Assembly (NCBI RefSeq): GCF_051209875.1
Contig: NZ_JBNTQY010000001.1
Span: forward strand, 3,100,001-3,164,000
Direction of reading: 5' to 3'
From: Emticicia sp051209875
GTDB lineage: Bacteria; Bacteroidota; Bacteroidia; Cytophagales; Spirosomataceae
Length of the DNA: 64,000 nt
Part shown: one piece after another, positions 50,853 to 59,071 of the stretch
Layout: each line of letters starts with the position of its first letter
Numbering within the stretch: position 1 is the first letter of the stretch
Position numbers and translations under genes: made by a program
The notes under the pieces: model-generated
Databases searched by the model: none
The model's input: only the letters and a program-made list of their open reading frames with translations
Told to the model about the DNA's origin: nothing

Positions 50853-51887
50853 ATGAATAGAGCGGAAATCATACAGTTACGTTTGTTTAATCAAGGCTTA
50901 TCTGAACCTTTTTTTGATAAGCCTGACGAAGTGATTGCTCATTTTGGGGCGATGCAAGCACAGGATTATTCAATGGCACTTTGGGCGGTAGGTTTACGTA
51001 TGAAAAATGCCAACCGAACTTTTGTTGGAAGTCAAATTGATTCAGGAAGCATTATCAGAACTCATATTTTGCGTCCAACTTGGCATTTAGTACATCAAAA
51101 AGATATTCAATGGATGATGGAACTTTCAGCCCCAAACGTAAAAAAAGCAACGCAATATATTGATAAAAAAGAGGGTTTAACAGATGATTTTTTCTTGAAA
51201 GCATGGAAAATAATTGAGCAGCAATTCAAAGAAGCTGATAATCTTAGCAAAGAAGATATGATGTTCTGCTTATTAAAGAACCATATCGTCGTCAGTAATT
51301 TGTTGGCAACCCAAATCATTATCAGAGCCGAATTAGAAATGTTTTTATGTAACGGATATAAAAAAGGAACATATACTTTATTTGAAAAGAGAGTGCCGCC
51401 AAGTAATAAAATATCAAAAACCGAAGCGATTATAAAGCTAACTCAAATATATTTTCAATCACGAGGACCTGCTACCATAAAAGATTTTATATGGTGGAGT
51501 GGTTTGAGTACGACCGATGCTAAAATCGGCATGGCAGAATTAAGCAAAAAACTTAACAGTTTTATACACAACGAACTGAAATATTATTATTTCGAGCCTA
51601 AAAATTCCATCGCGGAGCGTTCGGTTTTCGCTTTATTACCTTGTTATGATGAGTACACAGTAAGTTATTCTGAAAGCAGATGTATAGTTTTGCCGAATAA
51701 CGCTGATAGCTCAGAAACAGGAAATGGTATTTTTAAGCCTATTTTACTATCCGAAAATGAGATAATAGGTACTTGGAGAAAAAGTAAGAAAAGCCCCTTT
51801 GTAGAAATTCAAACATTTTCAGAAAATATAGAAATTCCTGCAAAAAACATTAAAGAAAGTATTGAGAGTTTTAACATAAGTAAATAA
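50853..51887 (+). CDS. AlkZ-like winged-helix DNA glycosylase family protein
   Basis: A 344-residue protein of the HTH_42 / AlkZ family. The family's Q-x-Q signature is FGAMQAQDYSMALWAVGLR near residue 35, and the conserved RTHILRPTWHLVHQKDIQWM follows. The C-terminal half contains LLPCYDEYTVSYSESR and NGIFKPILLSENEIIGTWRK. In AlkZ and YcaQ the QxQ residues cut cross-linked or alkylated bases from DNA, so a repair role is likely. It starts 1 nt after the stop of the dead epoxide hydrolase. Intact length, no signs of decay. Confidence 0.82.
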   Translation: MNRAEIIQLRLFNQGLSEPFFDKPDEVIAHFGAMQAQDYSMALWAVGLRMKNANRTFVGSQIDSGSIIRTHILRPTWHLVHQKDIQWMMELSAPNVKKATQYIDKKEGLTDDFFLKAWKIIEQQFKEADNLSKEDMMFCLLKNHIVVSNLLATQIIIRAELEMFLCNGYKKGTYTLFEKRVPPSNKISKTEAIIKLTQIYFQSRGPATIKDFIWWSGLSTTDAKIGMAELSKKLNSFIHNELKYYYFEPKNSIAERSVFALLPCYDEYTVSYSESRCIVLPNNADSSETGNGIFKPILLSENEIIGTWRKSKKSPFVEIQTFSENIEIPAKNIKESIESFNISK

Positions 51888-52055
51888 TTTAGAATAATCG
51901 ACAATTTGGGTTGGGCAAAATACTTTAGCTCTTTAAAGTTGAGTGTCAAGTTTTTACCAATATCAAGAATAATATTTTCAATAACATTATTTCGATTAAG
52001 GCAGTTTTTAAGTCTTTAGCACTTTCAATAGTTGGGCGACAGACAATCAGCGAAG

Positions 52056-52132
52056 TTCCAACTAAAGAAGTTAATATTTATCATTCAATCTATCAAAATA
52101 ATCACCCAAATTCCACTTTCGAAGCGTTGGCA
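52056..52132 (+). repeat. attC-like site h (degenerate)
   Basis: R boxes CCAAC / GTTGG (right end GTTGGCA); the left spacer is shortened, leaving AAAG / CTTT as inner pair; 77 nt. The preceding GGGCGACAGACAATCAGCGAAG and the loop match site c. The sequence 51888-52055 is a short conserved tail. Confidence 0.6.
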
Positions 52133-52210
52133 ATGTATCAAATCTTCATTTTTTTTAATATAAATTAGGTTCAAAAGATTAAAATATTTTATATATATTT
52201 CAATAAAAAA

Positions 52211-52245
52211 GCGAAGTTTTCAAGCAGAATTCTCGAAAACTTCGC
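52211..52245. repeat. Tail hairpin without a gene
   Basis: Perfect 11-bp stem GCGAAGTTTTC (52211-52221) / GAAAACTTCGC (52235-52245), loop 13 nt. It is the same hairpin as in tails B and F, but lies after the last attC-like site with no gene in the region 52133-52359, so it may be a remnant of an emptied cassette. Confidence 0.75.
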
Positions 52246-52359
52246 AACAATTTATTTAAGTTTTAAATCTCATTAAACATCCGTATATAAAATATCATCA
52301 GTAGGTATTTATGTACGAAATGTTATTTGAATATTTATTGCATCAACATTTGGCTTGAA

Positions 52360-53229
52360 TTAATTAAAGCCAAACTTAATTAAGCCTTGCTTGCTTAATT
52401 TTAGAGCATCCATTGGTTGTAGTCCATCAAAAGTTTGATCTTGTTCTACGATATAATATTTCATTCCTGAGAGCTTTTTATTATCCAAAATTCTCTTGAA
52501 ATCTATTTTTCCTTGTCCGACTGGTGCAAATCGCTCTTGAGAATCCATATCTTTTACATGCCAAATTTTAAAACGGCCTGGATATCTCTGGAAGTACGCC
52601 ACTGGGTCTGCACCAGCCTTAGTTACCCAATACAAGTCCATTTGAAAATTCACATATTTAGGATCAAGATGTTCGAGCAAATAATCTATTGGTACAATAC
52701 CATCTTTGTTTGCTTGAAATTCAAAATCATGGTTATGGTAAAGAAATTCTAAGCCAGCAGCCTTAGCTTTTTTTGCTATTGTATTCAGAATATCAGCAAG
52801 CTTCTCTACACTACCCTCCATTCCTAACTTTCTTGTTTTCGTGTCAAATTTAAACATTCCCATAGGTGGAACAGGAGCGATGAAGTATTTAAAGCCAGCC
52901 GCTTTCACATCAGCTACTAATTTGTCGGCATTCTCAAGTGTCATTGAGCCCATGTGAACAGAAATAGGTGTAAGGCCTAAACTTTTTAGATAAGATTTGA
53001 ATTCGTCTGGAGTCATTCCATAGAATTTACCATCTTTATAATCTACTGCTTCAATATATTTATAACCCAAGTCGGCTACTTGTTTTAGGGTCGCTTTTGC
53101 GTCTTTGCCCATTTCATTGCGAACTGTGTAAAGTGTCATACCTCCCCATTTTTTTTGAGAAAAAGCTGTTAGGCCCATTGACATCAAGATAAATAGACTA
53201 AGGAGTCTAAAAAAAAGTACATTTTTCAT
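52360..53229 (-). CDS. Secreted sugar phosphate isomerase/epimerase-like TIM-barrel protein
   Basis: A 289-residue exported TIM-barrel protein. The ATG at 53229 opens a signal peptide (MKNVLFFRLLSLFILMSMGLTAFSQ); a longer frame upstream has no signal. The barrel shows the xylose-isomerase-like pattern: LKQVADLGYKYIEAVDY, LGLTPISVHMGSM, AGLEFLYHNHDFEF, VNFQMDLYWVTKAGADP and FKIWHVKDMD, with acidic and His residues suited to divalent metal. Such exported family members are common in Bacteroidota and act on sugars or inositols; substrate unknown. It is not in the sugar operon further downstream and stands alone. Confidence 0.82.
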   Translation of the reverse strand: MKNVLFFRLLSLFILMSMGLTAFSQKKWGGMTLYTVRNEMGKDAKATLKQVADLGYKYIEAVDYKDGKFYGMTPDEFKSYLKSLGLTPISVHMGSMTLENADKLVADVKAAGFKYFIAPVPPMGMFKFDTKTRKLGMEGSVEKLADILNTIAKKAKAAGLEFLYHNHDFEFQANKDGIVPIDYLLEHLDPKYVNFQMDLYWVTKAGADPVAYFQRYPGRFKIWHVKDMDSQERFAPVGQGKIDFKRILDNKKLSGMKYYIVEQDQTFDGLQPMDALKLSKQGLIKFGFN

Positions 53230-53565
53230 TGGATAAGATTTTTTTGATGGAAATTGATTTTGAACATAATCTTCATTATTGAACAAAATTAGTAAAATAA
53301 TTTTATTATCTAAAAAATAGACAATAATGTTTCCTATTATTTTTTCACGTAATAATCATATTTATTACTTCTTGTAAATTCGAGCATTAACATTTCCCTT
53401 TTTATTTGAGGAAATTCATGAATTTAAACGATAAAATGGCAAAAATCTATCTAAACCCATCCTTTCAGATGATGTTTGAAAGAAGTTTTAAAGTAATAAC
53501 TTCTTGTACTTAGGATAACTTGGAAAATTTATTAACAAATTTTTATTAACTGTATTGAAAAAGAA

Positions 53566-54489
53566 TTAATATGATTCATACCAACTAAATGTATTTTGAA
53601 CGATAGACTCTTTCTCTTTATTTAAATAATCCAAAAACGAAAGACAAACAGGAGAATGCTTTTTTTCTTTCAGCCAAATTAAACTCCACATTGTTTTAAT
53701 GGGCAATCCGTTGATAGGAATTATTTGCAATTCATCATTATGTAATTCACTTTTAATTCCAATTAAAGGCATAATTGAAAATCCCAATCCAGCTAATAGT
53801 GCCTGCTTCACCGCTTCATTAGAGGTGAGCTCCATTTTTTTTAGAGCAGAAATATTATTATTTTCTATAAATTTTTCCATTGTTTGCCTTGTTCCAGAAC
53901 CTTCTTCTCGAAATATTAAAGGTAATTCATTAAATACATCTTTGGTCTCAACATCATTTTTAAATGTTGTTTTTAAGTTTCCTACTAAGTATAATTTATT
54001 TTGGAGTAGGTCTAATTTATCAATATTTAACTTAGCTGGTAAAATAGATACAAGAGCAAAATCAACATCATTATTTTCTAAACTTTCCACGACCTTGCTC
54101 TTATTTGTTACATCCATCAATAGTTCTACACCTGAATGTTGTTTCATAAAATCAGACAAGAAGTAGGGCATTACATACTTCCCTGTTGAAACAACAGAAA
54201 TTTTTAAACGGCCACTTAATTGACCTTTATAAGCCAATGTTTTGTAGTTAATCGCATAAACTTGATTAATAATATTTTCAGCTGCTTCAGCAATTTCTTT
54301 ACCAAAATCAGTTATATAAATTTTTCTACCAACAACTTCTGTCAATGGTATTTCAAACTGATCTTGAAAGTTTTTGAGCTGAATGGAAACCGCTGGTTGA
54401 GTCAGATGCAACTCTTCAGATGCCTTTGTTACGCTTTGGGTCTTTACAACTTTCAAAAATATTTGTAGTTGATTTAAAGTATAATTCAT
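53566..54489 (-). CDS. LysR-type regulator of the bicarbonate locus
   Basis: A 307-residue LysR-type regulator. The N-terminal winged helix shows NQLQIFLKVVKTQSVTKASEELHLTQPAVSIQLKNF, and the effector domain follows (LKISVVSTGKYVMPYFLSDFM, IFREEGSGTRQTMEKF). Its closest style is that of the CbbR/CmpR type. It is divergent from the carbonic anhydrase and SbtA genes, with 92 nt between start codons, and probably controls them in response to inorganic carbon. The 53287-53565 gap before it holds no gene. Confidence 0.85.
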   Translation of the reverse strand: MNYTLNQLQIFLKVVKTQSVTKASEELHLTQPAVSIQLKNFQDQFEIPLTEVVGRKIYITDFGKEIAEAAENIINQVYAINYKTLAYKGQLSGRLKISVVSTGKYVMPYFLSDFMKQHSGVELLMDVTNKSKVVESLENNDVDFALVSILPAKLNIDKLDLLQNKLYLVGNLKTTFKNDVETKDVFNELPLIFREEGSGTRQTMEKFIENNNISALKKMELTSNEAVKQALLAGLGFSIMPLIGIKSELHNDELQIIPINGLPIKTMWSLIWLKEKKHSPVCLSFLDYLNKEKESIVQNTFSWYESY

Positions 54490-54540
54490 AATTATTTTTT
54501 ATATAATACATTACAAATATAAATAAATATTTATGAATTA
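54482..54540. promoter_or_regulatory. Candidate LysR operator region
   Basis: Inverted repeat TAATTCATAA (54482-54491) / TTATGAATTA (54531-54540) flanks the divergent promoter region, and a 12-bp palindrome ATAAATATTTAT lies at 54523-54534. Its TAA-N8-TTA core fits a CbbR-like binding site only loosely; AT-richness makes chance matches likely. Confidence 0.35.
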
Positions 54541-54581
54541 AAATCCTCAATTTTGCAGTGTTAATCAAAAAATCAAAAATA

Positions 54582-55334
54582 ATGATACAAAAACTATTAA
54601 CAGTCAGCACAATTATGGTTAGCCTAACACACTTTTGGGCATGTGATTCAAGCACAAAAAAAAGTAAGGCAGAGGTAGTTAATCAATCATCGTCAGTCAA
54701 AAAAAATAGTCACGTAATGACAAAAGTTGAACAAGACTTACTAACACCAGCAGACGTTTTACAAGATTTTAAAGATGGAAATAATCGCTTTAAAAATGGT
54801 AATACAACTCAACGTGAACATTCTGAAGAAATCAGGAAAGCGGCAACGGGTGGTCAATTTCCAAAAGCGATGGTTTTAAGTTGTTTAGATAGCCGAGTTC
54901 CAGTAGAAGATGTATTTGACCAAGGTATTGGAGATGTTTTTGTTGGTAGAGTTGCAGGTAATTTTGTAAATACAGATTTATTAGGAAGCATGGAGTTTGC
55001 TTGTAAAGTTGCAGGAGCAAAATTGATATTAATCATGGGTCACCAACACTGCGGGGCGGTAAAAGGTGCAATTGATGATGTGCATCTTGGCAATATCACC
55101 TCAATGTTGTCAAATATAAAACCTGCCGTTGAAATGAGTAAAAACTTTGAGGGCGAAAAGTCGTCTAAAAATGAAGCCTTCGTCAAGTTAGTAGCACAAA
55201 ATAATGTAAGGAATACTATTTCACAAGTAAGAGCCAAAAGTGAAATATTACGCACAATGGAAAAGAATGGCGAAATAAAAATAGTCGGTGCTTTCTACAC
55301 TTTGCGAACAGGCGAACTTCAATTTATTGAATAG
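54582..55334 (+). CDS. Beta-class carbonic anhydrase, lipoprotein form
   Basis: A 250-residue beta-carbonic anhydrase that interconverts CO2 and bicarbonate. Zinc ligands are Cys in SCLDSRVPVE and His/Cys in GHQHCGA, with the Asp-Arg pair of CLDSR. The start at 54582 gives a signal peptide with a lipobox (THFWAC), so the enzyme appears to be exported and lipid-anchored rather than cytosolic. It is followed 46 nt later by an SbtA-type transporter gene, and faces a LysR gene. An upstream ATG at 54558 would only extend the n-region. Confidence 0.88.
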   Translation: MIQKLLTVSTIMVSLTHFWACDSSTKKSKAEVVNQSSSVKKNSHVMTKVEQDLLTPADVLQDFKDGNNRFKNGNTTQREHSEEIRKAATGGQFPKAMVLSCLDSRVPVEDVFDQGIGDVFVGRVAGNFVNTDLLGSMEFACKVAGAKLILIMGHQHCGAVKGAIDDVHLGNITSMLSNIKPAVEMSKNFEGEKSSKNEAFVKLVAQNNVRNTISQVRAKSEILRTMEKNGEIKIVGAFYTLRTGELQFIE

Positions 55335-55380
55335 AACACTGAATCAATTACAATTTACAAAACTAAAACTTTCTGATAAT

Positions 55381-56346
55381 ATGAACTTCAATTTACTAAT
55401 AGAAAATTTAAGCAATCCAGCACTATTATTCTTTATTTTAGGAATTCTTGCGGTTTATTTAAAAAGTGATTTAGAAATTCCCTCTAATTCATCAAAATTC
55501 ATTTCTCTTTACTTATTATTTTCAATAGGTTTTAAAGGAGGTCAAGAGTTATCTCACGAAGCATTTACCAATGAAATTATTTGGTCGATGTTATTTGGAA
55601 TCAGTATTTCATTGCTTATTCCAACATACACCTTTTTCATTCTAAAAAGAAAATTAAATGTTTATGATGCAGGTGCCATCGCAGCTGCTTATGGCTCTGT
55701 AAGTGCAGTAACATTTGTAACGGCGGTTTCATACCTCGAATCACAACAATTAAGTCTTCATGGATATATGGTAGCAATCATGGCTCTAATGGAATCACCA
55801 GCAATCATTATTGGCTTGGTTTTAATGTCACTATTTAATAAGGAAGAGAGCTCCACCAACATAAAAATACCAATGGTGATGAAACATTCATTAACCAACG
55901 GTAGTGTTTTATTGATACTTGGAAGTTTGGTAATTGGCTTTTTAGCAAATGCCAAACAAGCCGACGGAATCAAGCCTTTCACCAACGATTTATTTAAGGG
56001 ATTCCTTGCTATTTTTCTTTTAGATATGGGTATAACAAGTGGGCGAAAATTGAAATCTTTCTTTTCATTTGGTTTATTCCCATTTGTTTTTGCATTAGTT
56101 ATCCCATTAATCAACGGTTGCTTTTTTGCCATTTTTAGCTCAATTGTTACATCAGATATAACAAATAGGTTCATCTTTGCAGTATTGGCGGCGAGTGCGT
56201 CTTATATAGCTGTTCCAGCAGCAATGAAAATAACAGTTCCAAAAGCCAATCCAGGGCTTTATCTCCCAATGGCACTTGCCATTACTTTCCCATTAAATAT
56301 TACCATAGGAATGCCCTTATATTTTCAGATTGTAACGATACTTTAA
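55381..56346 (+). CDS. sbtA: SbtA-type sodium-dependent bicarbonate transporter
   Basis: A 321-residue inner-membrane protein of the SbtA (DUF897) family with about ten hydrophobic segments. Typical parts are NPALLFFILGILAVYLKSDLEIP near the N-terminus, FSIGFKGGQELS, GAIAAAYGSVSAVTFVTA (a re-entrant type repeat), DMGITSGRKLK and ASASYIAVPAAMKITVPKANP. SbtA imports bicarbonate with sodium in cyanobacteria. The frame continues 31 codons upstream, but the ATG at 55381, 46 nt after the carbonic anhydrase stop, matches family starts. No SbtB-type regulator is adjacent. Confidence 0.88.
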   Translation: MNFNLLIENLSNPALLFFILGILAVYLKSDLEIPSNSSKFISLYLLFSIGFKGGQELSHEAFTNEIIWSMLFGISISLLIPTYTFFILKRKLNVYDAGAIAAAYGSVSAVTFVTAVSYLESQQLSLHGYMVAIMALMESPAIIIGLVLMSLFNKEESSTNIKIPMVMKHSLTNGSVLLILGSLVIGFLANAKQADGIKPFTNDLFKGFLAIFLLDMGITSGRKLKSFFSFGLFPFVFALVIPLINGCFFAIFSSIVTSDITNRFIFAVLAASASYIAVPAAMKITVPKANPGLYLPMALAITFPLNITIGMPLYFQIVTIL

Positions 56347-56415
56347 ATAAATTGAAACAAGGTAGTTTGAAAATTTATTTAAATAAGTGGTCACCTAAAA
56401 ATCAAAATAATTGAT

Positions 56416-56452
56416 TTAACGATGTCAGTAATCCTTTTACTGGCATCGTTAA
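56416..56452. terminator. Terminator-like hairpin between convergent operons
   Basis: A 16-bp stem from TTAACGATGTCAGTAA (56416-56431) to TTACTGGCATCGTTAA (56437-56452), one wobble pair and a 5-nt loop. No T-run follows, but it lies between convergent genes. Confidence 0.7.
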
Positions 56453-56525
56453 GGTTCAAAAACAAACTAATTTTTAAAGGGTTGATAAAAGTCACATTGT
56501 TATCTTTAGAACCGCCTTTTACAAA

Positions 56526-58037
56526 CTATTTAGCTATAATTCTTAGCCAACCTTCGTAACCTTTTTCGACAATTTTATTGTTTTTATTTGGAGATATGAC
56601 CTCAGTTTTTGCAGTATTAAGTTTTTTCAGTTGTTCTATACTTTCAAAAACACCACTTTTGATACCAGCAAGATACGCTGCCCCGAGTGCAGAAACATCT
56701 GGATTTGATTGTTTTTGTAGTGGTAAGGTCAGTAAATCACTCAATAATCTTATTACAAAGCCGTTGCGAGTGAGTCCGCCATTTACTGAAATTGATTTCA
56801 GTTCGCCATCCATATCTTTTTGCATGGCTGTAATTACATCTTTTATTTGGTATGGAATGCTCTCCAATGCAGCTCTTACTATGTGATTTTTAGTAGTCCC
56901 AAAAGTCATTCCCTCAATAGATGCTTTACGATTCATTTGCCAATGAGGAGCCCCCAAGCCACTGAAAGCAGGCACCAAATACACACCCGCATTATCATTT
57001 ACTGAAAGTGCCATATTTTCCGTTTCAGCAACATCTTTAAAGAAGCCTAACTCATTTTTAACCCATTCTATTGTAGAACCACAGGCAACAATTGCTCCTT
57101 CAAGAGCAAAATCAATGCGGCTTTCTGTACTCCAACAGATGGTAGTGAGCATACCGTTTGCTGAATTGACTGGTTTTGCACCAATATTCATCATAATTGA
57201 ACTACCAGTACCAAGCGTAACTTTAGCGGTACCTGATTCAAAGCAGCCTTCACCAAAAGTGGCCGCATGGGAATCACCGATTAAACTATGAATTGGGAGT
57301 TCTGAGTTTGGAATTTTGAATTCAGGACTTCCTTTTAAAATTAATTCCCAACTCCACACTCCAAACTCCGTACTTGAAGCACAAACTTCAGGTAATTTGA
57401 GCTTCTCTAAACCCCAAAGTTTCAAAATTTCTTTGTCCCATTCAAGGGTATGAATATTAAAAAGAAGTGTTCGATGGGCATTGGTATAGTCAGTTTTGAA
57501 CGATTGGCCGTTGGTCATTTTCCATAAAAGCCAACAATCAACTGTGCCAAAATAAACTTCACCACAATCTAATTTTGCTTTTAAATCGGCATCATTTTCG
57601 AGCAACCAAAGCAATTTTGTGGCTGAAAAATAAGGGTCAATAATTAGCCCAGTTTTTTGTTTAATTATATCATTTTGACCATCGTTTATCAATCTCTGAC
57701 AAATTTCAATAGATCTCTTGCAAGCCCAAACTATTGCTGGAGAAAGAGGTTTTCCTGATTTATCCCAAAGTATAAATGTTTCTCTTTGGTTGCTAATGCC
57801 GCATGAAGCGATCTCTTCGATGTTAAAACCCTTTTTCTCAAAATCTTTGATACAAAGCGAAACCGAATCTAAAACATTTTGGTAAATGCTTTCGGGGTTT
57901 TGTTCTACAAAACCATTGTCAAAATAATGGGTATGCAAATCGGCATGACCTTTGGCAACAGCATCTCCTTTTTCATTAAAAATTATGCTTTTAGTACTGG
58001 ATGTTCCTTGGTCTATTGCGAGAATGTATTTTTTCAT
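56526..58037 (-). CDS. FGGY-family sugar kinase
   Basis: A 503-residue FGGY carbohydrate kinase, last gene of a seven-gene operon. Motifs: ATP/phosphate 1 region YILAIDQGTSSTKSIIFN, TVDCWLLWKMT, GDSHAATFGEGCFESGTAKVTLGTGSS and the C-terminal adenosine region SVNGGLTRNGFVIRLLSDLL. Overall it resembles glycerol kinase but the neighbours point to a sugar ligand. The start at 58037 gives the standard N-terminus; the open frame continues 25 codons further. Residues about 240-270 hold an unusual insert (WSWELILKGSPEFKIPNSE), encoded by an inverted repeat described separately. Confidence 0.85.
   Translation of the reverse strand: MKKYILAIDQGTSSTKSIIFNEKGDAVAKGHADLHTHYFDNGFVEQNPESIYQNVLDSVSLCIKDFEKKGFNIEEIASCGISNQRETFILWDKSGKPLSPAIVWACKRSIEICQRLINDGQNDIIKQKTGLIIDPYFSATKLLWLLENDADLKAKLDCGEVYFGTVDCWLLWKMTNGQSFKTDYTNAHRTLLFNIHTLEWDKEILKLWGLEKLKLPEVCASSTEFGVWSWELILKGSPEFKIPNSELPIHSLIGDSHAATFGEGCFESGTAKVTLGTGSSIMMNIGAKPVNSANGMLTTICWSTESRIDFALEGAIVACGSTIEWVKNELGFFKDVAETENMALSVNDNAGVYLVPAFSGLGAPHWQMNRKASIEGMTFGTTKNHIVRAALESIPYQIKDVITAMQKDMDGELKSISVNGGLTRNGFVIRLLSDLLTLPLQKQSNPDVSALGAAYLAGIKSGVFESIEQLKKLNTAKTEVISPNKNNKIVEKGYEGWLRIIAK
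57296..57369. repeat. Palindromic repeat embedded in FGGY kinase gene
   Basis: Arms 57296-57322 and 57343-57369 are inverted copies of each other at 21 of 27 positions (GGAGTTCTGAGTTTGG and CCAAACTCC-type ends), joined by an AT-rich 20-nt centre. The insert keeps the reading frame and adds about 13 residues to a region where homologues go straight from the FG to the IP segment. Looks like an intergenic repeat that landed in the gene. Confidence 0.6.
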
Positions 58038-58089
58038 AGGTACAATATAAACTTCGGAAAGGCTTTGTGCCTTGCTGAAGTCATAAAAA

Positions 58090-59046
58090 TTACTTTTTAC
58101 TTTTTTTATCAATAATCACGGCCAAAAGTATCACTAAGCCTTTTACGACCTGTTGCCAAAATGGTGAAACATTAAGCAATACCAAGCCGTTGTTGAGAAC
58201 ACCAATAATGGTGGCACCGATGACCGTACCCATAACAGTACCTACCCCACCCGAAAGAGAAGTGCCACCAATTACTACTGCGGCAATAGAATCCAATTCA
58301 TAACTAGCTCCTGCATTGGGTTGTGCAGAGTTGAGTCTTGATGTAACCAATACCCCTCCTACTGCCGCCATCATACCAGCAATGCCATAAACTGCCAATT
58401 TTATATTATTTATGTTGATACCCGATAAAAAAGCAGCTTTTTCATTACCTCCAATAGCATAAATATAACGGCCAAAGGCTGTCTTTTTGGTAATAAAAAC
58501 CACAATCAAAACTATTACCAGTGAAATCCAAACAGGAACAGGAATACCCAACAACCAACCTAAGCCAATAAATTCAAAATTTGAACCCAAATTAGAAATA
58601 GGAATACCTTGTGTGTATAGCATAGTTGCACCACGAGCGATAGTGAGCATGGCGAGGGTAGATACAAAAGGTGGCAATGAAAATTTTGTAATAGCCCAAC
58701 CATTAAAAAGTCCCATCAAAAGCCCAATGAGCAATGATACTAAAATGCCACCCAAAACTGTAAATCCAATGAAAAGGTCTAATGTAGGAATTGAAATGCC
58801 ATTTTTGAGCAAACCTGCACAAACTGCCGAACTAAAAGCTAAAACCGAACCAACCGATAGATCTATGCCTGCCATTAAAACAACCAGTGTCATGCCAACT
58901 GAGATACATACATTTACAGAAATTTGTCGTAGTACATTCCATAAATTATTGGAAGTTAGAAATTTATCCGACAACAGACTAATTACCAAACATAAGGCAA
59001 ACAAGGCAATAAGTGACTGTGATTTTTTGAGTAATTCTTTGTTCAT
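58090..59046 (-). CDS. Sugar ABC transporter permease (RbsC-like)
   Basis: A 318-residue inner-membrane permease of the ribose/CUT2 type with about nine hydrophobic segments. Family features: NVCISVGMTLVVLMAGIDLSVGSVLAFS, YAIGGNEKAAFLSGININ, and SIAAVVIGGTSLSGGVGTVMGT close to the C-terminus. It forms the membrane part of an importer with the ATPase encoded 25 nt upstream and the binding protein further up. CUT2 importers are unusual in Bacteroidota, which rely mostly on TonB-linked uptake. Confidence 0.9.
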   Translation of the reverse strand: MNKELLKKSQSLIALFALCLVISLLSDKFLTSNNLWNVLRQISVNVCISVGMTLVVLMAGIDLSVGSVLAFSSAVCAGLLKNGISIPTLDLFIGFTVLGGILVSLLIGLLMGLFNGWAITKFSLPPFVSTLAMLTIARGATMLYTQGIPISNLGSNFEFIGLGWLLGIPVPVWISLVIVLIVVFITKKTAFGRYIYAIGGNEKAAFLSGININNIKLAVYGIAGMMAAVGGVLVTSRLNSAQPNAGASYELDSIAAVVIGGTSLSGGVGTVMGTVIGATIIGVLNNGLVLLNVSPFWQQVVKGLVILLAVIIDKKSKK

Positions 59047-59071
59047 TATGTAATTATTTTAAACAAGTATT

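Larger units (their letters stand above)
36791..52132 (+). mobile_element. Integron-like gene-cassette array
   Basis: Eight gene units in a row, each ending in a 77-106 nt element that begins with a YCCAAC box and ends GTTGGAA. By the right-hand boxes, units run 36792-39675, 39676-40511, 40512-41453, 41454-42406, 42407-45597, 45598-47247, 47248-47892 and 47893-52126. Most carry one gene plus a related 250-350 nt non-coding tail. Seven sites have the R-L-loop-L-R folding plan of integron attC sites. Cargo includes a restriction-modification system and a nucleotide-centred three-gene module. Confidence 0.8.

Noticed and set aside
39594..52132. Regular repeats that might be a CRISPR array.
   Set aside because: Spacing is 0.6-4 kb with different genes between repeats, and repeats are 77-106 nt folded elements; no cas genes are present.
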